NCBI GenBank assembly: GCA_013399015.1
Contig: VWZX01010081.1
Span: 2,152,736-2,216,735 of the forward strand
Length of the DNA: 64,000 nucleotides
Direction of reading: 5' to 3'
Source of the DNA: Galbula dea
Lineage: Eukaryota > Chordata > Aves > Piciformes > Galbulidae
A model generated the notes under the pieces. It worked only from the letters and a program-made list of their open reading frames with translations, was not told where the DNA came from and did no database searches. Below, piece by piece: positions 32,801 to 43,800 of this stretch. Within the stretch, counting starts at the first letter, position 1, and each line of letters begins with the position of its first letter. The position numbers and the translations under genes are program-made.

Positions 32801-34739
32801 TTTTAAATAGAAATAGAGGACTAAAGAGATTTACATTGGGCAGAGTTTAATTTGTATTGACATTTATATCTTCCCTCTGAGGGTTAGAAAAAACTGGCAT
32901 CAGATTAAGTCAGACACATACAAATGAGAAGATATCCCTCAGAGCTGCATGAACACTGAAACACCTAAATCCAACTTAAACAAGAGTGACCTGGAAACTC
33001 AAGGCAGCATGTGAGACATGGACTGGGGGCTGCAGAAATCTTGTTTGTTATACTGAGTATTTCATGAAGTCATGAAACTCTAGGTTGAAGGGAAGGAATT
33101 CAGAATACTGAATTTATTTAAATAATCATCTCATGAACAATATTTGTATGGGAGAAAAATAGCAGCTTATCTGACATCCTGTAGATGATAAAGAATGTGC
33201 CAAAGGAACTATTTTGCAAGAGTAACACCTCAGGTCTTGGTCATCCCCCACAATTTAGCACAATGTGGTCACAGGCACTTTATATTACAAGATAAACTTG
33301 TTTTTAGGGGATTATTTCCTATTCTGTGTTTGTGTGTGTGAAGTAAGTAGATGCATAAATATCCTATGGTTTCCTTCACTATTTACCAGTTTGTGGTGTA
33401 TGCTCAGTGTTCTTAAAGAATGAAAAAATAGAACTTGCTTTGTAATTTTCTATTGAGTACAGAAATGGGGAGGTTTTTTTATTCCACATTGTATGTTTAA
33501 TGTGGACCAATTAACTTTTTTTCAGTTGAATTTTCAGTTATAGGGAGAAATTTCAGAAGTTGGCTTTCTGTTAACTATAAACTTCTACCCAGATTCTCTT
33601 ACTCCCAAGAACTTCCTAAAGTAGGAACTTGTGTTTGTGTCAAGTGGGATAAAGGCTTTACTGTTTACATGTTAATACTTAGCTTTAAATAGCAAAAGCT
33701 ACATCTTGCATATTCTATCCCAATGAGGTTGCTGATGATGTCTTTATTCCTGTTATTTTTGATCAACCAGCTGCTGCAGTGATGCTGCATGGAGCAGGGA
33801 AGTCATCTCAAGCCAAAGCAGCCATTAGACCTTAGTCAAAGGAGATCTTGTTGAAATGACCCTGTGCAGCCTGTCAATGAAATGAATGCTCTCAACATTA
33901 TCTGCTGACCCTGATGGCTGGTGATATTTTCAAATCACTAATAAAAAGCAGGTTGTGATGATAGTTCTTGGCCAATGGGGAATTACCTGACCCTTTGAAG
34001 GCAAGCTGCACTGCCTCCATATATCAGGTATCTGTGAAAAGCACTACTGGAAAATGCTGAAGTTATGTATGTTGTTGTGGAGCTTTTTGTGAGTGCTGGA
34101 AGAAATCTATTAAAATAAATGGGGTTTCTTCTAGCTTGAATCAAATTCCTTACATTTCAGTATTAATGACCTTAAAAGAAAAAAAAAATACTTTTTTAAT
34201 GGGCAATTATATCAATATAATTGAGACCTTATCCAAAACTGCACAGCTGTGCAGGGAAACAACCTCCATGTAAAGCAGCATAACATGGGAGCATTCATCC
34301 TGTCCCTTCTCTTGGGTGTCTGAGCAGAATAAAATGTAGTAGTATGACAGATACCTTTTGGGAGCACTTAGCACTTCAAATGGACTCTCTGTATTGCAGT
34401 AGTAAATTGTTGAGTTACTAGCATTAAAACCCCAAATAGATTTACATTTAAATTGTACCAGAACAAGGGAAATCATGTCACCAGGCAAGGAGATGGGAAA
34501 GCAAATCCCAGTATACATCAGCTCTTTATTGCAGTCTCCAGTTAGTTAGGAAATGAAGATCCTCATTTTGAGTCACACCTTGTCAAGAGATAAAATACAT
34601 TAAATAGTTCCTCTGAAGCTCTTTCAGCCCCATGGGTAAACCCTCTCTAATGACAACATGGACCAGGGTGAGGGATTAGGACATATGTTGGTGGCTGTCC
34701 CTGTCTCCCAAAGCTCTTCCTTCCCTTGATCTCTTTCTC
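29897..34739. other. non-coding stretch with low-complexity patches
   Basis: No gene or named repeat. It holds a short (TG)n near 30288-30298, a T/G-rich to A/C-rich imperfect palindrome (32080-32223), a 45-bp pyrimidine tract (32761-32805) and short (TG)n at 33328-33340. The stretches 31640-31860 and 33800-34050 lack repeats and have the even, motif-rich look of possible conserved non-coding elements (for example 'gataaagcccatataatatc'), but conservation cannot be judged here. Confidence 0.45.
32080..32223. repeat. T/G-rich and A/C-rich imperfect inverted repeat
   Basis: The plus strand is T/G-rich from about 32080 to 32150 ('gttttgtttgtttctgggct') and becomes A/C-rich at 32190-32223, with (AAAC)n units around CCCCC. 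The reverse complement of the second part matches the first over about 30 bases with mismatches, the best block being TTTTGTTTGTTT, leaving about 80 bp between arms. It could be a simple-repeat hairpin or a very decayed terminal-inverted-repeat element. Confidence 0.5.
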
Positions 34740-34978
34740 TCATAGGATCACCAAGATTGGAGAAGACCTCCAAAATCATCAAGTCCAACTGTCAACCTCT
34801 CACCACCTTATAACTAAACCATGTGACCAAGTGCCACATCAACACATTTTTTGAACCCCTCCAGGGCTGGTGACTCCACCAGCTCCCTGGGCCAATGCCT
34901 AACTACCCTTTCTGTGGAGAAATTTTTCCTAACATCCAATCTAAACCTCCCTTGTTGCAACTTCAGGCCATGGCCACG
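34740..34978 (-). mobile_element. CR1 LINE 3' fragment, diverged
   Basis: Minus-strand CR1 with an eroded tail ('cataggatcaccaagattgg'), then 'tcatcaagtccaactgtcaa', 'cacatcaacacattttttga', 'ctccagggctggtgactcca', 'ctccctgggccaatgcctaa' and 'tttttcctaacatccaatct'. The match stops after 'aacttcaggccatggcc' at about 34978. Older type, like 7732-8370. Confidence 0.91.
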
Positions 34979-36007
34979 TGATTTAGAGTCTTTTTGTCAT
35001 TTTCCATTATTAATTTGAAGACTACTTTGGGCATTTTTTGTCTGTTTTTTTGTTTGGTTGGTTTTTAAATCCATAGTGGTATATGCTCACTTGGAAAACT
35101 GACTTTTCCATTACCTGAATCTGTGTTTTTTTTCCCCAAGTTAAGTTAATCCACATAGAAAACCTTTTAAGTAGCTTATGATTTATGAATTGTGCTTTTA
35201 ATGAAAGGGTTTTTTAATATGAAGAAAGTAAAACAAAGCTTTAGAAAGGGACTAGCCTGAAATAGTATTTTATGTGTAAAATATATTTGTTTTAATAATA
35301 GCCTTGACTTGTGTAGGTCTTATAATAAGAATAATTAAGAGCATGTCACTGAACTAAAGAGGGATGTTTCCTATTCCCTTGAGAGTCAATTGAAATAACA
35401 AATGAAATAAGGAGAAAGTGCCCTAAAAACTGATGTGTACATATTTTTACCACAGTGAACAGATAGCAATTAGTGATAAGTGACTTGTCTCAAAGTTGCT
35501 TTGAATAGCACATGAGGCAAAGCTCAATACACAACAAATAAGCTTAGACTCACTGGAGAAAAGACAGAGAAGTTAATCTTCCCTCCAGGGCAACAATGTT
35601 CCAGGTGATATATGTGCAATGGATTTGGCCACATTGTGTTTTAATGCTCCCAAACAATGAGTTCCCACTTCTTTTTTTCTTTGAAGAGATTCTTCCACAA
35701 ATGATCTGTTTAAGCAAGGCTTAGGCTTCTCTTGGAAGCTTCTGTCAGATTTGGTATTGCAGCAGAAAGATGTGTAGCAGAGGTGGTGATGGTATGAGCA
35801 TACAGTATTGACTCATTATGCTGCTGTAGTGAAGCATGAGAGTTACAAGCAATTGCTGCATCTGGAGACAGCAAAAAAAATACTTAACACAGAAAATGTG
35901 TGAAAAAGCCAGGAACTGACCCAAATTCAGGTCATCTGAACTGGAGACTCAGTGTGATTTCTTGATAACTGTTTATGGATGAAATAAAGAATTTTCTAAT
36001 TGATGGG
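34979..36007. other. non-coding stretch, nothing recognised
   Basis: Very AT-rich up to 35500. No repeat family, RNA or exon was recognised. Confidence 0.5.
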
Positions 36008-36219
36008 AACCTTATCAGTGCTTATCTAAAGGGCAGGTGGCAAGAGCATGGGGCCAGATTCTTACAGTGGTGTTCAGCAACAGGACAAAAGGCAACAGGC
36101 ACAAAGTAGAACCCAGGAGGTTCCACCTGAACATGAGAAGAAAATTCTTTCTTGTAAAGGTGCCAGAGCCCTGGCCCAGGCTGCCCAGAGAGGTTGTGGA
36201 GTTTCCTTCTCTGGAGTGA
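36008..36219 (+). mobile_element. CR1 LINE fragment truncated at both ends
   Basis: Forward CR1 internal piece: 'ccttatcagtgcttatctaa', 'agcatggggccagattctta', 'cagcaacaggacaaaaggca' (region of SDRTRGN), 'ccacctgaacatgagaagaa', 'cagagccctggcccaggctg' and 'cccagagaggttgtggagtt', stopping at 'ccttctctggag' (36217). The frame reads NRTKGNRHKVEPRRFHLNMR, then PEPWPRLPREVVEFPSLE with no stop. Unlike the others it lacks the 3' tail altogether: the roughly 130 bp from PSLE to the octamers are absent. CR1 integrates from its 3' end, so the tail must have been lost later, or this is a segment of a duplication. Confidence 0.92.
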
Positions 36220-37145
36220 TTTTTCTGTCAATTATACCACTCTAGTGATAATAACTTCGAATTCTTTTAGAGATTCATCTAGATGTCTAAACTTGCAGTG
36301 TTATTTTTCTGACCAACTTGTCTTAACTCTGTTTTGTGTCAGAGAATGTCATTGATTAGTTTTGAATCTGTGTTATGCTCTTCAGCTATTTCTAATTCTT
36401 GATTTTAGTTTTGGTTATTTGGTTTGCTTCCTGCAAATTATATAGTATAACTTGATATTACCAAGTGCAAACATGTTTGAAGGCAGATTTTCATTTTTTT
36501 TTCTGCATTCTAGTTTGGCAGAAGTAGGAGCACAGGCTGTCTGTATTTCCCCAAATGTGTTTACTTTCCTGATGAATGCCTTCTCTGGCTGAACTGGGAA
36601 AATTCAGACCAGACATCCTGTCATGTTGTCATGGCCAGTGTTTTGGTTAGACTGGAAAAATCCAAGTCTGCTCTTGAACCAGCAGGTTCAACAGGTCAAT
36701 ACTTGTGCTCTACAGTAAGCCCAAACAAACCAGATACACTGAAGATGAGGTATGCAGGTGTGTATGTGTTTCTAGGTAATCCAGGTAGAAATATGAGAAT
36801 CTGAATGACATGATAAAAATAGCAATAGCTGGGAGCCTTAAAGGATTCTTTTCAGAAGCAACTTTTATTCACCTTATTGTTTTCATAACTGATTTCTTTG
36901 GTGTATTTCTTTCACTCTTCCTGTGGTGGTGGAGACTCTTGGCAAGTCAAAGTGTTGTGGGAAATAAGAATGTGTCCCCTTACATTGCTGCTGCCTCCTG
37001 AGGAGCAGAGGCTGGGCAGTTAGCTCTGTGTATTCCAATTGGCAGCTTGCTTATTGATCCACCTGAAATCAATGGGGAAGTGCTGTGCACAAAATGAATG
37101 GCAAGGTTAGGTCTTCTCCTTGAATGGTGAATGTGAAAGCAACTT
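36220..37145. other. non-coding stretch, nothing recognised
   Basis: Unique-looking AT-rich sequence. A 63-codon open frame (36810-37001) has a hydrophobic middle but no other support. Confidence 0.45.
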
Positions 37146-37610
37146 TTGAAAGCAGAGTATGGCTTTATCCAGCACAGAGCTACAAAGATGATGAAGGGGC
37201 TGGAACATCTTCCTTATGAGGAAAGGCTGAGGGAGCTGGGTCTCTTTAGCTTGGAGAAGAGGAGGCTAAGGGGTGACCTCATCTATGGTGTTAAATATGT
37301 GAAGGGTGTGTGTCGGGAGGATGGGGTGAGGCTCTTCTCAGTGAAGCCCAGTGACAGGACAAGGGGCAATGGCTGTAAACTGAAGCATAGGAGGTTCTGT
37401 GTGAATACAAGAAAGTATTCCAGAGCACTGGCACAGACTGCCCAGAGAGCTTGGGGAGTCTCCTTCTGTGGAGGGATTCCAAACCCCTCTGGACATGCTT
37501 CTGTGTGACCTGGTCTAGGGAATCCTGCTGTGGCAGGGGGGGGGGGCTAGATGATCTTTGGAGGTGCCTTCCAACCCCTAACATTCTGTGATTGTGTGAT
37601 TCTGTGATTC
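37146..37610 (+). mobile_element. CR1 LINE, 465 bp, near-intact ORF2 C-terminus with frameshift
   Basis: Forward CR1. The frame from 37158 reads QHRATKMMKGLEHLPYEER, LRELGLFSLEKRRLRGDLI, CREDGVRLFSVKPSDRTRG and NGCKLKHRRF. A deletion of about 20 bases after 'gtgtgaatacaagaaagta' (near 37418) shifts the frame, so the end (normally RLPREVVESPSLE-like) is read as ALAQTAQRAWGVSF. The tail contains 'gacctggtctagggaatcct', a run of 11 G (37536-37546), 'gctagatgatctttggaggt' and three terminal TGATT-type repeats. Subtype shared with 26663-26872. Confidence 0.95.
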
Positions 37611-40488
37611 CAGTGGACATGTCACTACAGAAGGTCTTACAGGAAGCTGAAGCAGTCACTCGTGCAGCCAAGGGCAGCTCATTCGGCCATCAACAGGGCA
37701 AGCCTGAGCGACTTAGGAAGCTCTCCACCCCCTGCAGGGTACCAGGAGTATTTAACAGAAATTACTCACGTTGATTTTGATGATCTTGGGTGGGCTACAT
37801 TTCAAAAACTTGAGATGTTGCTCTAGTGTGGAAGTTGACTCAAAGGACCTCCAAATTCAAAGCTGAAATCCTCACCAAACTCCAGGAGTAAGCTGGCAAT
37901 CAGCAAAGTCCTGGCACCTCTCCATGATCAGTGTTCTTCCTGGAATAAATGCAAATCATCTTTGAGCTGAAGGCTGTGCATGGGAAAGCTTTTAATTTTG
38001 CTAAAATGAATTACCTATAATTATCTCCTTGTTAATATGTAGAAGTAGGCTCCTAAAAGGCATTGGATATTACCAGTAATTTGCTATTAATCAAGGGGAA
38101 AAAAAAAAAACAACCTCAACAGACAGGTTAAATTTGCATTACTGAAAAGCAGTTTCTATCTGACATTACTGTGTAAAACTCAAAGCAGAAATACCAGCAG
38201 TGTGGAAGACTTGCTCATTGATGAGGTTTGCATGCAGGTGTTTCTTACAGCAATAAGAGGTCAGATAGGCACTTTGCAAGGAACATAAAGGTAAAAGAAA
38301 TATTTGTCCCAAGATGCCTGTAATCCAAAAGGCATATATGACAAATTAGGAAGAGTGATAACCCTTCTGGGGGCTGCTTGTAGGTCCCAAGGGGTGTGCA
38401 GTCTTTCCAGCAAGTTGATATTGGGTATATAGAGATGCTGTGACAAAATGGGAGGGTGTGTGGGGGGGTCATGCATCCACCTTCTCTCATTTTGATGCCT
38501 TTCTTCTGAAGAAATGGAGAGCATAAAGGACTGTTGCATGTGTTATAGAGCACAGATTGAACCTCTCTGCATGGTTACACAAAAGGAAAGCAGTGGGTAT
38601 GCCTTTAGCATGTATTGCAGTACCATGGCCACACTGGTCTTTCACTATAGGTTTAGTTCTCATGTTGTTTTTATTTGTTTTTCCTCCTTCCTTTAGCAGT
38701 AACTGGTCTAGACTTGGTCTATACTCTGCCTGGAGCTGCCTAGTGGAAGCAATGTGGTGCTGGTGCTTAAAATGTGGTGTTTGTACTGTGTATAATCAGG
38801 TTAGCCCTGGGTTTTCAGCTAGAATGGTTTCACAGAAGGGTGAAATTTTGCAGCAAAGGCTGACTTTCTTCTAATGAGCAGACTTCTGTGAGTATTCTCA
38901 TCCTTGTTATTTATTAACAAACAAGACAAAGGAGAACCTTAGTAACTTTTACAGCTAAAATTACAGCAGATAATATGAAGTTTTCCAGAAAAGTCAAAAT
39001 GTCAAATTTCCTGTTTTCAAACTGTAAAGCCCTTCCAATGGATGTCTTGAAAATTACCTTCTCTTTCCCTGCTCCTGTACAGTTCTGTTACTCCAAATGA
39101 TGGTGGATACTTATGCTAAGAGTTCTCTCTTGGTAGCTACTTAGTGAATGTAGATGAACTTAACGTTTGACATGAGCCAAAACAGGTCTTTTGAATCAGG
39201 TTGTTAAGTGAGAAAGTGGTGCAAAGTCTTTGAAGTTTGGTAAGCAAACGTTAACAGCATGACGATGATAGTGCTGCTGCAAGACTGAGTGCATACCATT
39301 AAGGGGAAGGTCTTCCAAAAACCCCTCAGCACTGAAGACTTAACTGCTTCCATCATTAAAGAGGAAAAGTGTAGGCTTCTAACTCATTCTAGAGCTCCTA
39401 TAGACAGTGCTGTGTAAGTTGCTGTGACTTTAGAGAGCCCTCTGTCATTTCCCTCCACTTTGTGTGGCTGTGAGGCTTTGATCTATCTCTGAAGCTGACA
39501 AGTGATGAGAAGGTTTCTGGAGTCATGGTCTATTACTGTGTGGTTTATCTTGTCAAGTTAGCAGCAAAAGAACAAATACTTTACTCAGATGGATTTTGCA
39601 GGTAGGATTTGGTTACTGCAGTAAATGCTGTTCTGTGATTTTTGCCTTTGCAGTTTCTCACTGTAGTGTTTTTAAAGCAGAAGCAAAACCACTTTTTTTT
39701 TTAATCTGATAATGTGCAGGAATGTTGCATAAATTATGTATGAATGTCAGTGATATATGAATGTGCATGTAAACTGATGGAAGGTCTTGAAATATGCTAT
39801 GTGTTAGCAAATATGTTCAGTTCTTGAATAATCAGTTCAATTAATATATCAAAATTGATTTAGAAATATTTATCACTAAGATAACTGATGTTTTTATTCA
39901 CTGTCAGTATGTGAGAACTGCCATGGACCATACCCTAATATATCTGGGATTTCAGAGGTTGGCTTACTGCTTTTTCATCTGAAATCTGTAATAAATTAAT
40001 TTCCTTGTCTAATTTCTCAGCTCAGTGCTGAGAATTTATAAAATATCCTTAGATTTTACTGTGTAATTAAAGGTAGACCATTGAAAAATGAAGTGATGGC
40101 AACTCTTTGGAAAGTATTTTATCACAGTTACATGGCACTGAATCAGGGAGGGGCAATACATGCCAGTTCACATACAGACAAACACAGAGGTTACATCCTG
40201 AGCACATCTGTCAGAGTAGGAGTGGTAATGGAAAGCTTCTTGTCAGCTCAATAGCATGCTCAAATTTCTCCCCTTGCTCAGCTTTCTGCCAGTGAAACAT
40301 TTTGAGGCTTGAGGATTTTATTAATCAAACAAGCTCATCCAAGTTAGTTTACCTGAAAAGCTCTGTCAAGAGACATGAATCCATGGGATCTCACTTTTTA
40401 ACCACAAAAGGAGAATCTAGGTGAAAATAAGAACTGCAACTTTCAAGTCTTGCTAATCTTTCTCTTTAAGATCAGAAGAGAAACCTAA
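37611..40488. other. non-coding stretch, nothing recognised
   Basis: No recognised repeat or gene. The part directly behind the CR1 (37615-37745) is somewhat GC-richer and carries scattered CpG, without an interpretable frame. A run of 12 A lies at 38099-38110 and a run of 10 T at 39693-39702. Confidence 0.5.
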
Positions 40489-40644
40489 ATGTTTCTTTCT
40501 TTCTTTCTTTCTATGTTTCTTTCTTTCTTTCTATGTTTCTTTCTTTCTTTCTATGTTTCTTTCTTTCTTTCTATGTTTCTTTCTTTCTTTCTATGTTTCT
40601 TTCTTTCTTTCTATGTTTCTTTCTTTCTTTCTATGTTTCTTTCT
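40489..40644 (+). repeat. 20-bp minisatellite (ATGTTTCTTTCTTTCTTTCT)n
   Basis: A first unit of 24 bp at 40489-40512 (one extra TTTC) is followed by six identical 20-bp units starting at 40513, 40533, 40553, 40573, 40593 and 40613, and a partial unit to 40644. The full units show no mismatch, which points to recent expansion by slippage or unequal exchange and makes copy-number variation likely. It nests a TTTC microsatellite within a higher-order 20-bp period. The open frame through it (LSFFLCFFLSFYVSFFLS) is a by-product of the repeat and not a gene. Confidence 0.98.
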
Positions 40645-40786
40645 CTGGTCACTTAAAAATGTGAAGCCAAAGATGCTTCACAGTCAAAGGAGCAGAAGCT
40701 TTTTAGTTGTTTATGCTGACTTTCCATTTGCTTTCACCCTTGCAGGTAGAATGTTCTCCAGCAGCTTAGGATATTTCTCCTTATAA
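40645..40786. other. spacer between minisatellite and CR1 tail
   Basis: About 140 bp of unique-looking sequence. No feature was recognised. Confidence 0.5.
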
Positions 40787-40858
40787 GAATCCTGCTGTGA
40801 CAGGGAGGTTGGACTAGATGATCTTTCAAGGTCTCTTCTAACTCCTAACATTCTGTGA
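40787..40858 (+). mobile_element. CR1 LINE, 3'-terminal scrap
   Basis: About 72 bp of CR1 tail: 'aatcctgctgtgacagggag', 'gttggactagatgatctttc', 'ctaacattctgtgaat'. Only the 3' end was copied. Same subtype as 37146-37610. Confidence 0.92.
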
Positions 40859-43800
40859 ATACACTTAGAACATGTGGGTTACTTGTACCACAGCATGGCC
40901 TAGGAGAATTCAAAGGGACATAATTAATCAGCATGCTTGGCAGCAGCATATTTCCCAATCTCAGTAAAATTAAAGATAATCATTTCCCCTAATTTATTTC
41001 AGTTGTTTTGAAAGATCAAGTTGATTGAGAGAGCAGCTGGACCTTGAACTTTTCTCCTGAAGACATTTTTGAGGATTTATGGTGGGAAACAAAGAAATGA
41101 AAATGTAAATCAGTTCTGTAGTTTAATCTCAGGGAAATATATACATCAAGACTGAAAGCATTCACAGGTATTTGCACTTGATATGCTGACTGCTTCACTG
41201 GCAAGCATTGCCTTGTGTTGCTTAACTGGTTGACCATCCTAAACAAATACACAGATCAAATTTAAACAACTTTATAAGGATTTGATTACTCCTTGTGCCA
41301 CATGGGTGTTTCATTTAAAATTGATGTTTCAATTAGGCTTTATATTTAGATGGAGGAGAGGTGAAATTTGGTTGTAGGTTTGAAAATGGATTAGTAGTAG
41401 GGTGGTGTCCATTTTATGCTAGCATTGAATGGTTAGGACTATCTGTTCTCTGCATCACTTTAATTGTTTTGAAGCATTTTCATTTTCTGAAATGCAATTA
41501 ATGTTAAACTACTGAAGACCTTCTCTTGGACTTTGAGAGAGTTATATGAGTCAGTGAATCAGTTCTTCCTTTTATCAGAGTGTTACTAGACAGTAAAAAA
41601 TAAATAAAATTATTCCTTGGTTTTTAAGAGCAGTCTTCCAGGAAAGAAGTTCAATCAAGCTCCCCATTTTCAGAATGCCTGGAATAATTCCTCAAATAGC
41701 AATCTAAATGAGGTATATCATAGTAGGGGAGGTTTTTCCCCTCCCCTCATATGCTGTTTCATCTCTCTTTTACTCTCCTGTCTCTAGCGTCACAGTTATC
41801 TGCTGTAAGGTATGGAGAAATGGGATCTCTTTCCACCATTCATTTTGGTTTTATTCTTTATTGTTGATGCTGATCAAATGATATCATTTTGCCCAAGTTG
41901 GAACAATTTCTTTCTTCAAACCAGTGGGCCTGGAAGTTCACCTTATTGAAAGGCATTTTTAGATGTAGGTTGTAACATTTAACAATTCTTTTGTTAGATT
42001 TTTTTTTTATGGAATACCATTAAAAAGAAAAGAAAGAAACAACAGAGTAAGAAAAGGAGCACAGGAGGAGAGAGTGTTTTTATAGGCTCTATCCTGCTCT
42101 AAAAGACTGACCTGTATTAAAAGTAGAAAGACACTGCAGTAAAGATCTTGTAGGCTGCTGTTCACAACATTTGATAGCTTGCAGAAAAGGAGAAGGAAGT
42201 CTTCTGGAATGTTTAAAAGGGAGAGTATCTTCAGTGTTAGGAGTGCACTCCCTGGTCACATAGGAATGTCTTCATTATGGGAGTATTTTAGTGTAGTATA
42301 AATCAAATTCCTACACCCTTCTTTCCAAACCTAATGGGAATACTGTTGAATTTCATGTGAGGTTGTGCTGATTTACACCAGTTCTTTGCTGCAGTGGATC
42401 TTCAGCCTTCAGTCACATCTGCAATGACTAAGTAAAGAGCTGCTGGTGAGCTTCTACCACATACTGTTTTTTGGTCTGAGTTTGTTTTTGCTTGCTTGTG
42501 CTTTTGGTGGTTGTTTTGTTCTCATTTGTAAGCAATGTCAGAAATTTGAAGTGATACAATGTCCATGAGCCATGAACTGTTTCTGCTCTGACAGTGGTGA
42601 CTCAGTGAGTTCTTAAAGTTGAGTTCTTAAAACTGACCTTTAAATCAGGAACCAGCTAGTATGAGAAAACATGGCCCTGGGGTGACCTGCTACCAAGACT
42701 ATGGAACTTCAGCTGTCACCACTATATTTATAGTTATTGGTAATTTAATATAGGAAATGATTCACCTATTAAGTCTATTAAGTCATTTCTTTGTGAGCTC
42801 CTGGCTAGCAAGGTTGTTGGCAGTAAGAAGTGTCTGTTCCCTTTCCTTAGTAATGTAAGTAAAAAAGAGTTTGCCAAACCCCCATTTCTTTCTCTATCCT
42901 TTGTCAGCATCTTTCTCTGGAGCCTTTTTGCCCTCCTAAAGTAGATCTTTCCATAGAACCCTGAGCTATTCAAGGGGGAACTCTGTCCCTCTCTCTGATC
43001 ACTACAGGCTCAGGTGGTTGAAGACTTGCATGTGGTGCAGAAAAATGCACCCAGGCATCTTGAGGATTCTTTATGTTTTGTAGATCCATTTTTTTTGTCT
43101 GACTGGTTTCTTGACTTTGGCTGTGACTTTACCAAAGGCTTCAGAAATGATGTCAGCAAGTTCCCTACCTCAGTCCACCACAAATGCTGCATTTATTGCC
43201 TGGGAGAGAGCCATGCTATTAATGAGTACCCACCTGCCTACCTTTCAGAGCCAAACAGGACACAGCTTCTACTCTGCAGCTCCAGGAGCTTCAACATAAA
43301 TCCACTGGACCGAAGCTTTTATTCAGAGCTGGACACCCCTCTGATTCCTTGGGTCTAAAATCCCCTTCTCAAAGCAAAGATTGGCCTACCCAGGACCATT
43401 TCCACCTTATCTGCTGTTCCCAATGCTGAGTTTGTTCCTACCTTTTCAGTAAAGCTCTGGGATGTAATGACTCAAAGGAGCTGCAGAGGAGGCTGACTGC
43501 ATCCTTTCACGGAACAATAGCTCTCATCTCTCTTCATTAGAGAGAAGAGTTTGCTGAAAAGAAGGATCACAAAATAAAATGCTTGTGCCTGTTCTTGCCA
43601 CTGTTCTACCTCAGACAGCTAATCATCAACAAAGAAGATCTTGCAGGGGAAAAGAAATAGTTAGTGGGTGTCTGAATTTTTTATACCTACACTTTACCTT
43701 AAGGCTGTGGGCAGAAGGATGCTGGTCTGTTGGATGATTCATGGCCCATGAGGAGCTACCCTTGTTCATGTGATCAGCCCCACTGCTGTGCAATTCTTGC

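Noticed and set aside
32761..32811. Splice acceptor after the long pyrimidine tract ending AAATAG
   Set aside because: All three frames close within about a dozen codons and the bases before AG are AT-rich, not pyrimidine.
40553..40786. Hydrophobic 77-codon open frame suggesting a membrane peptide
   Set aside because: It is the translation of the TTTC-based minisatellite.
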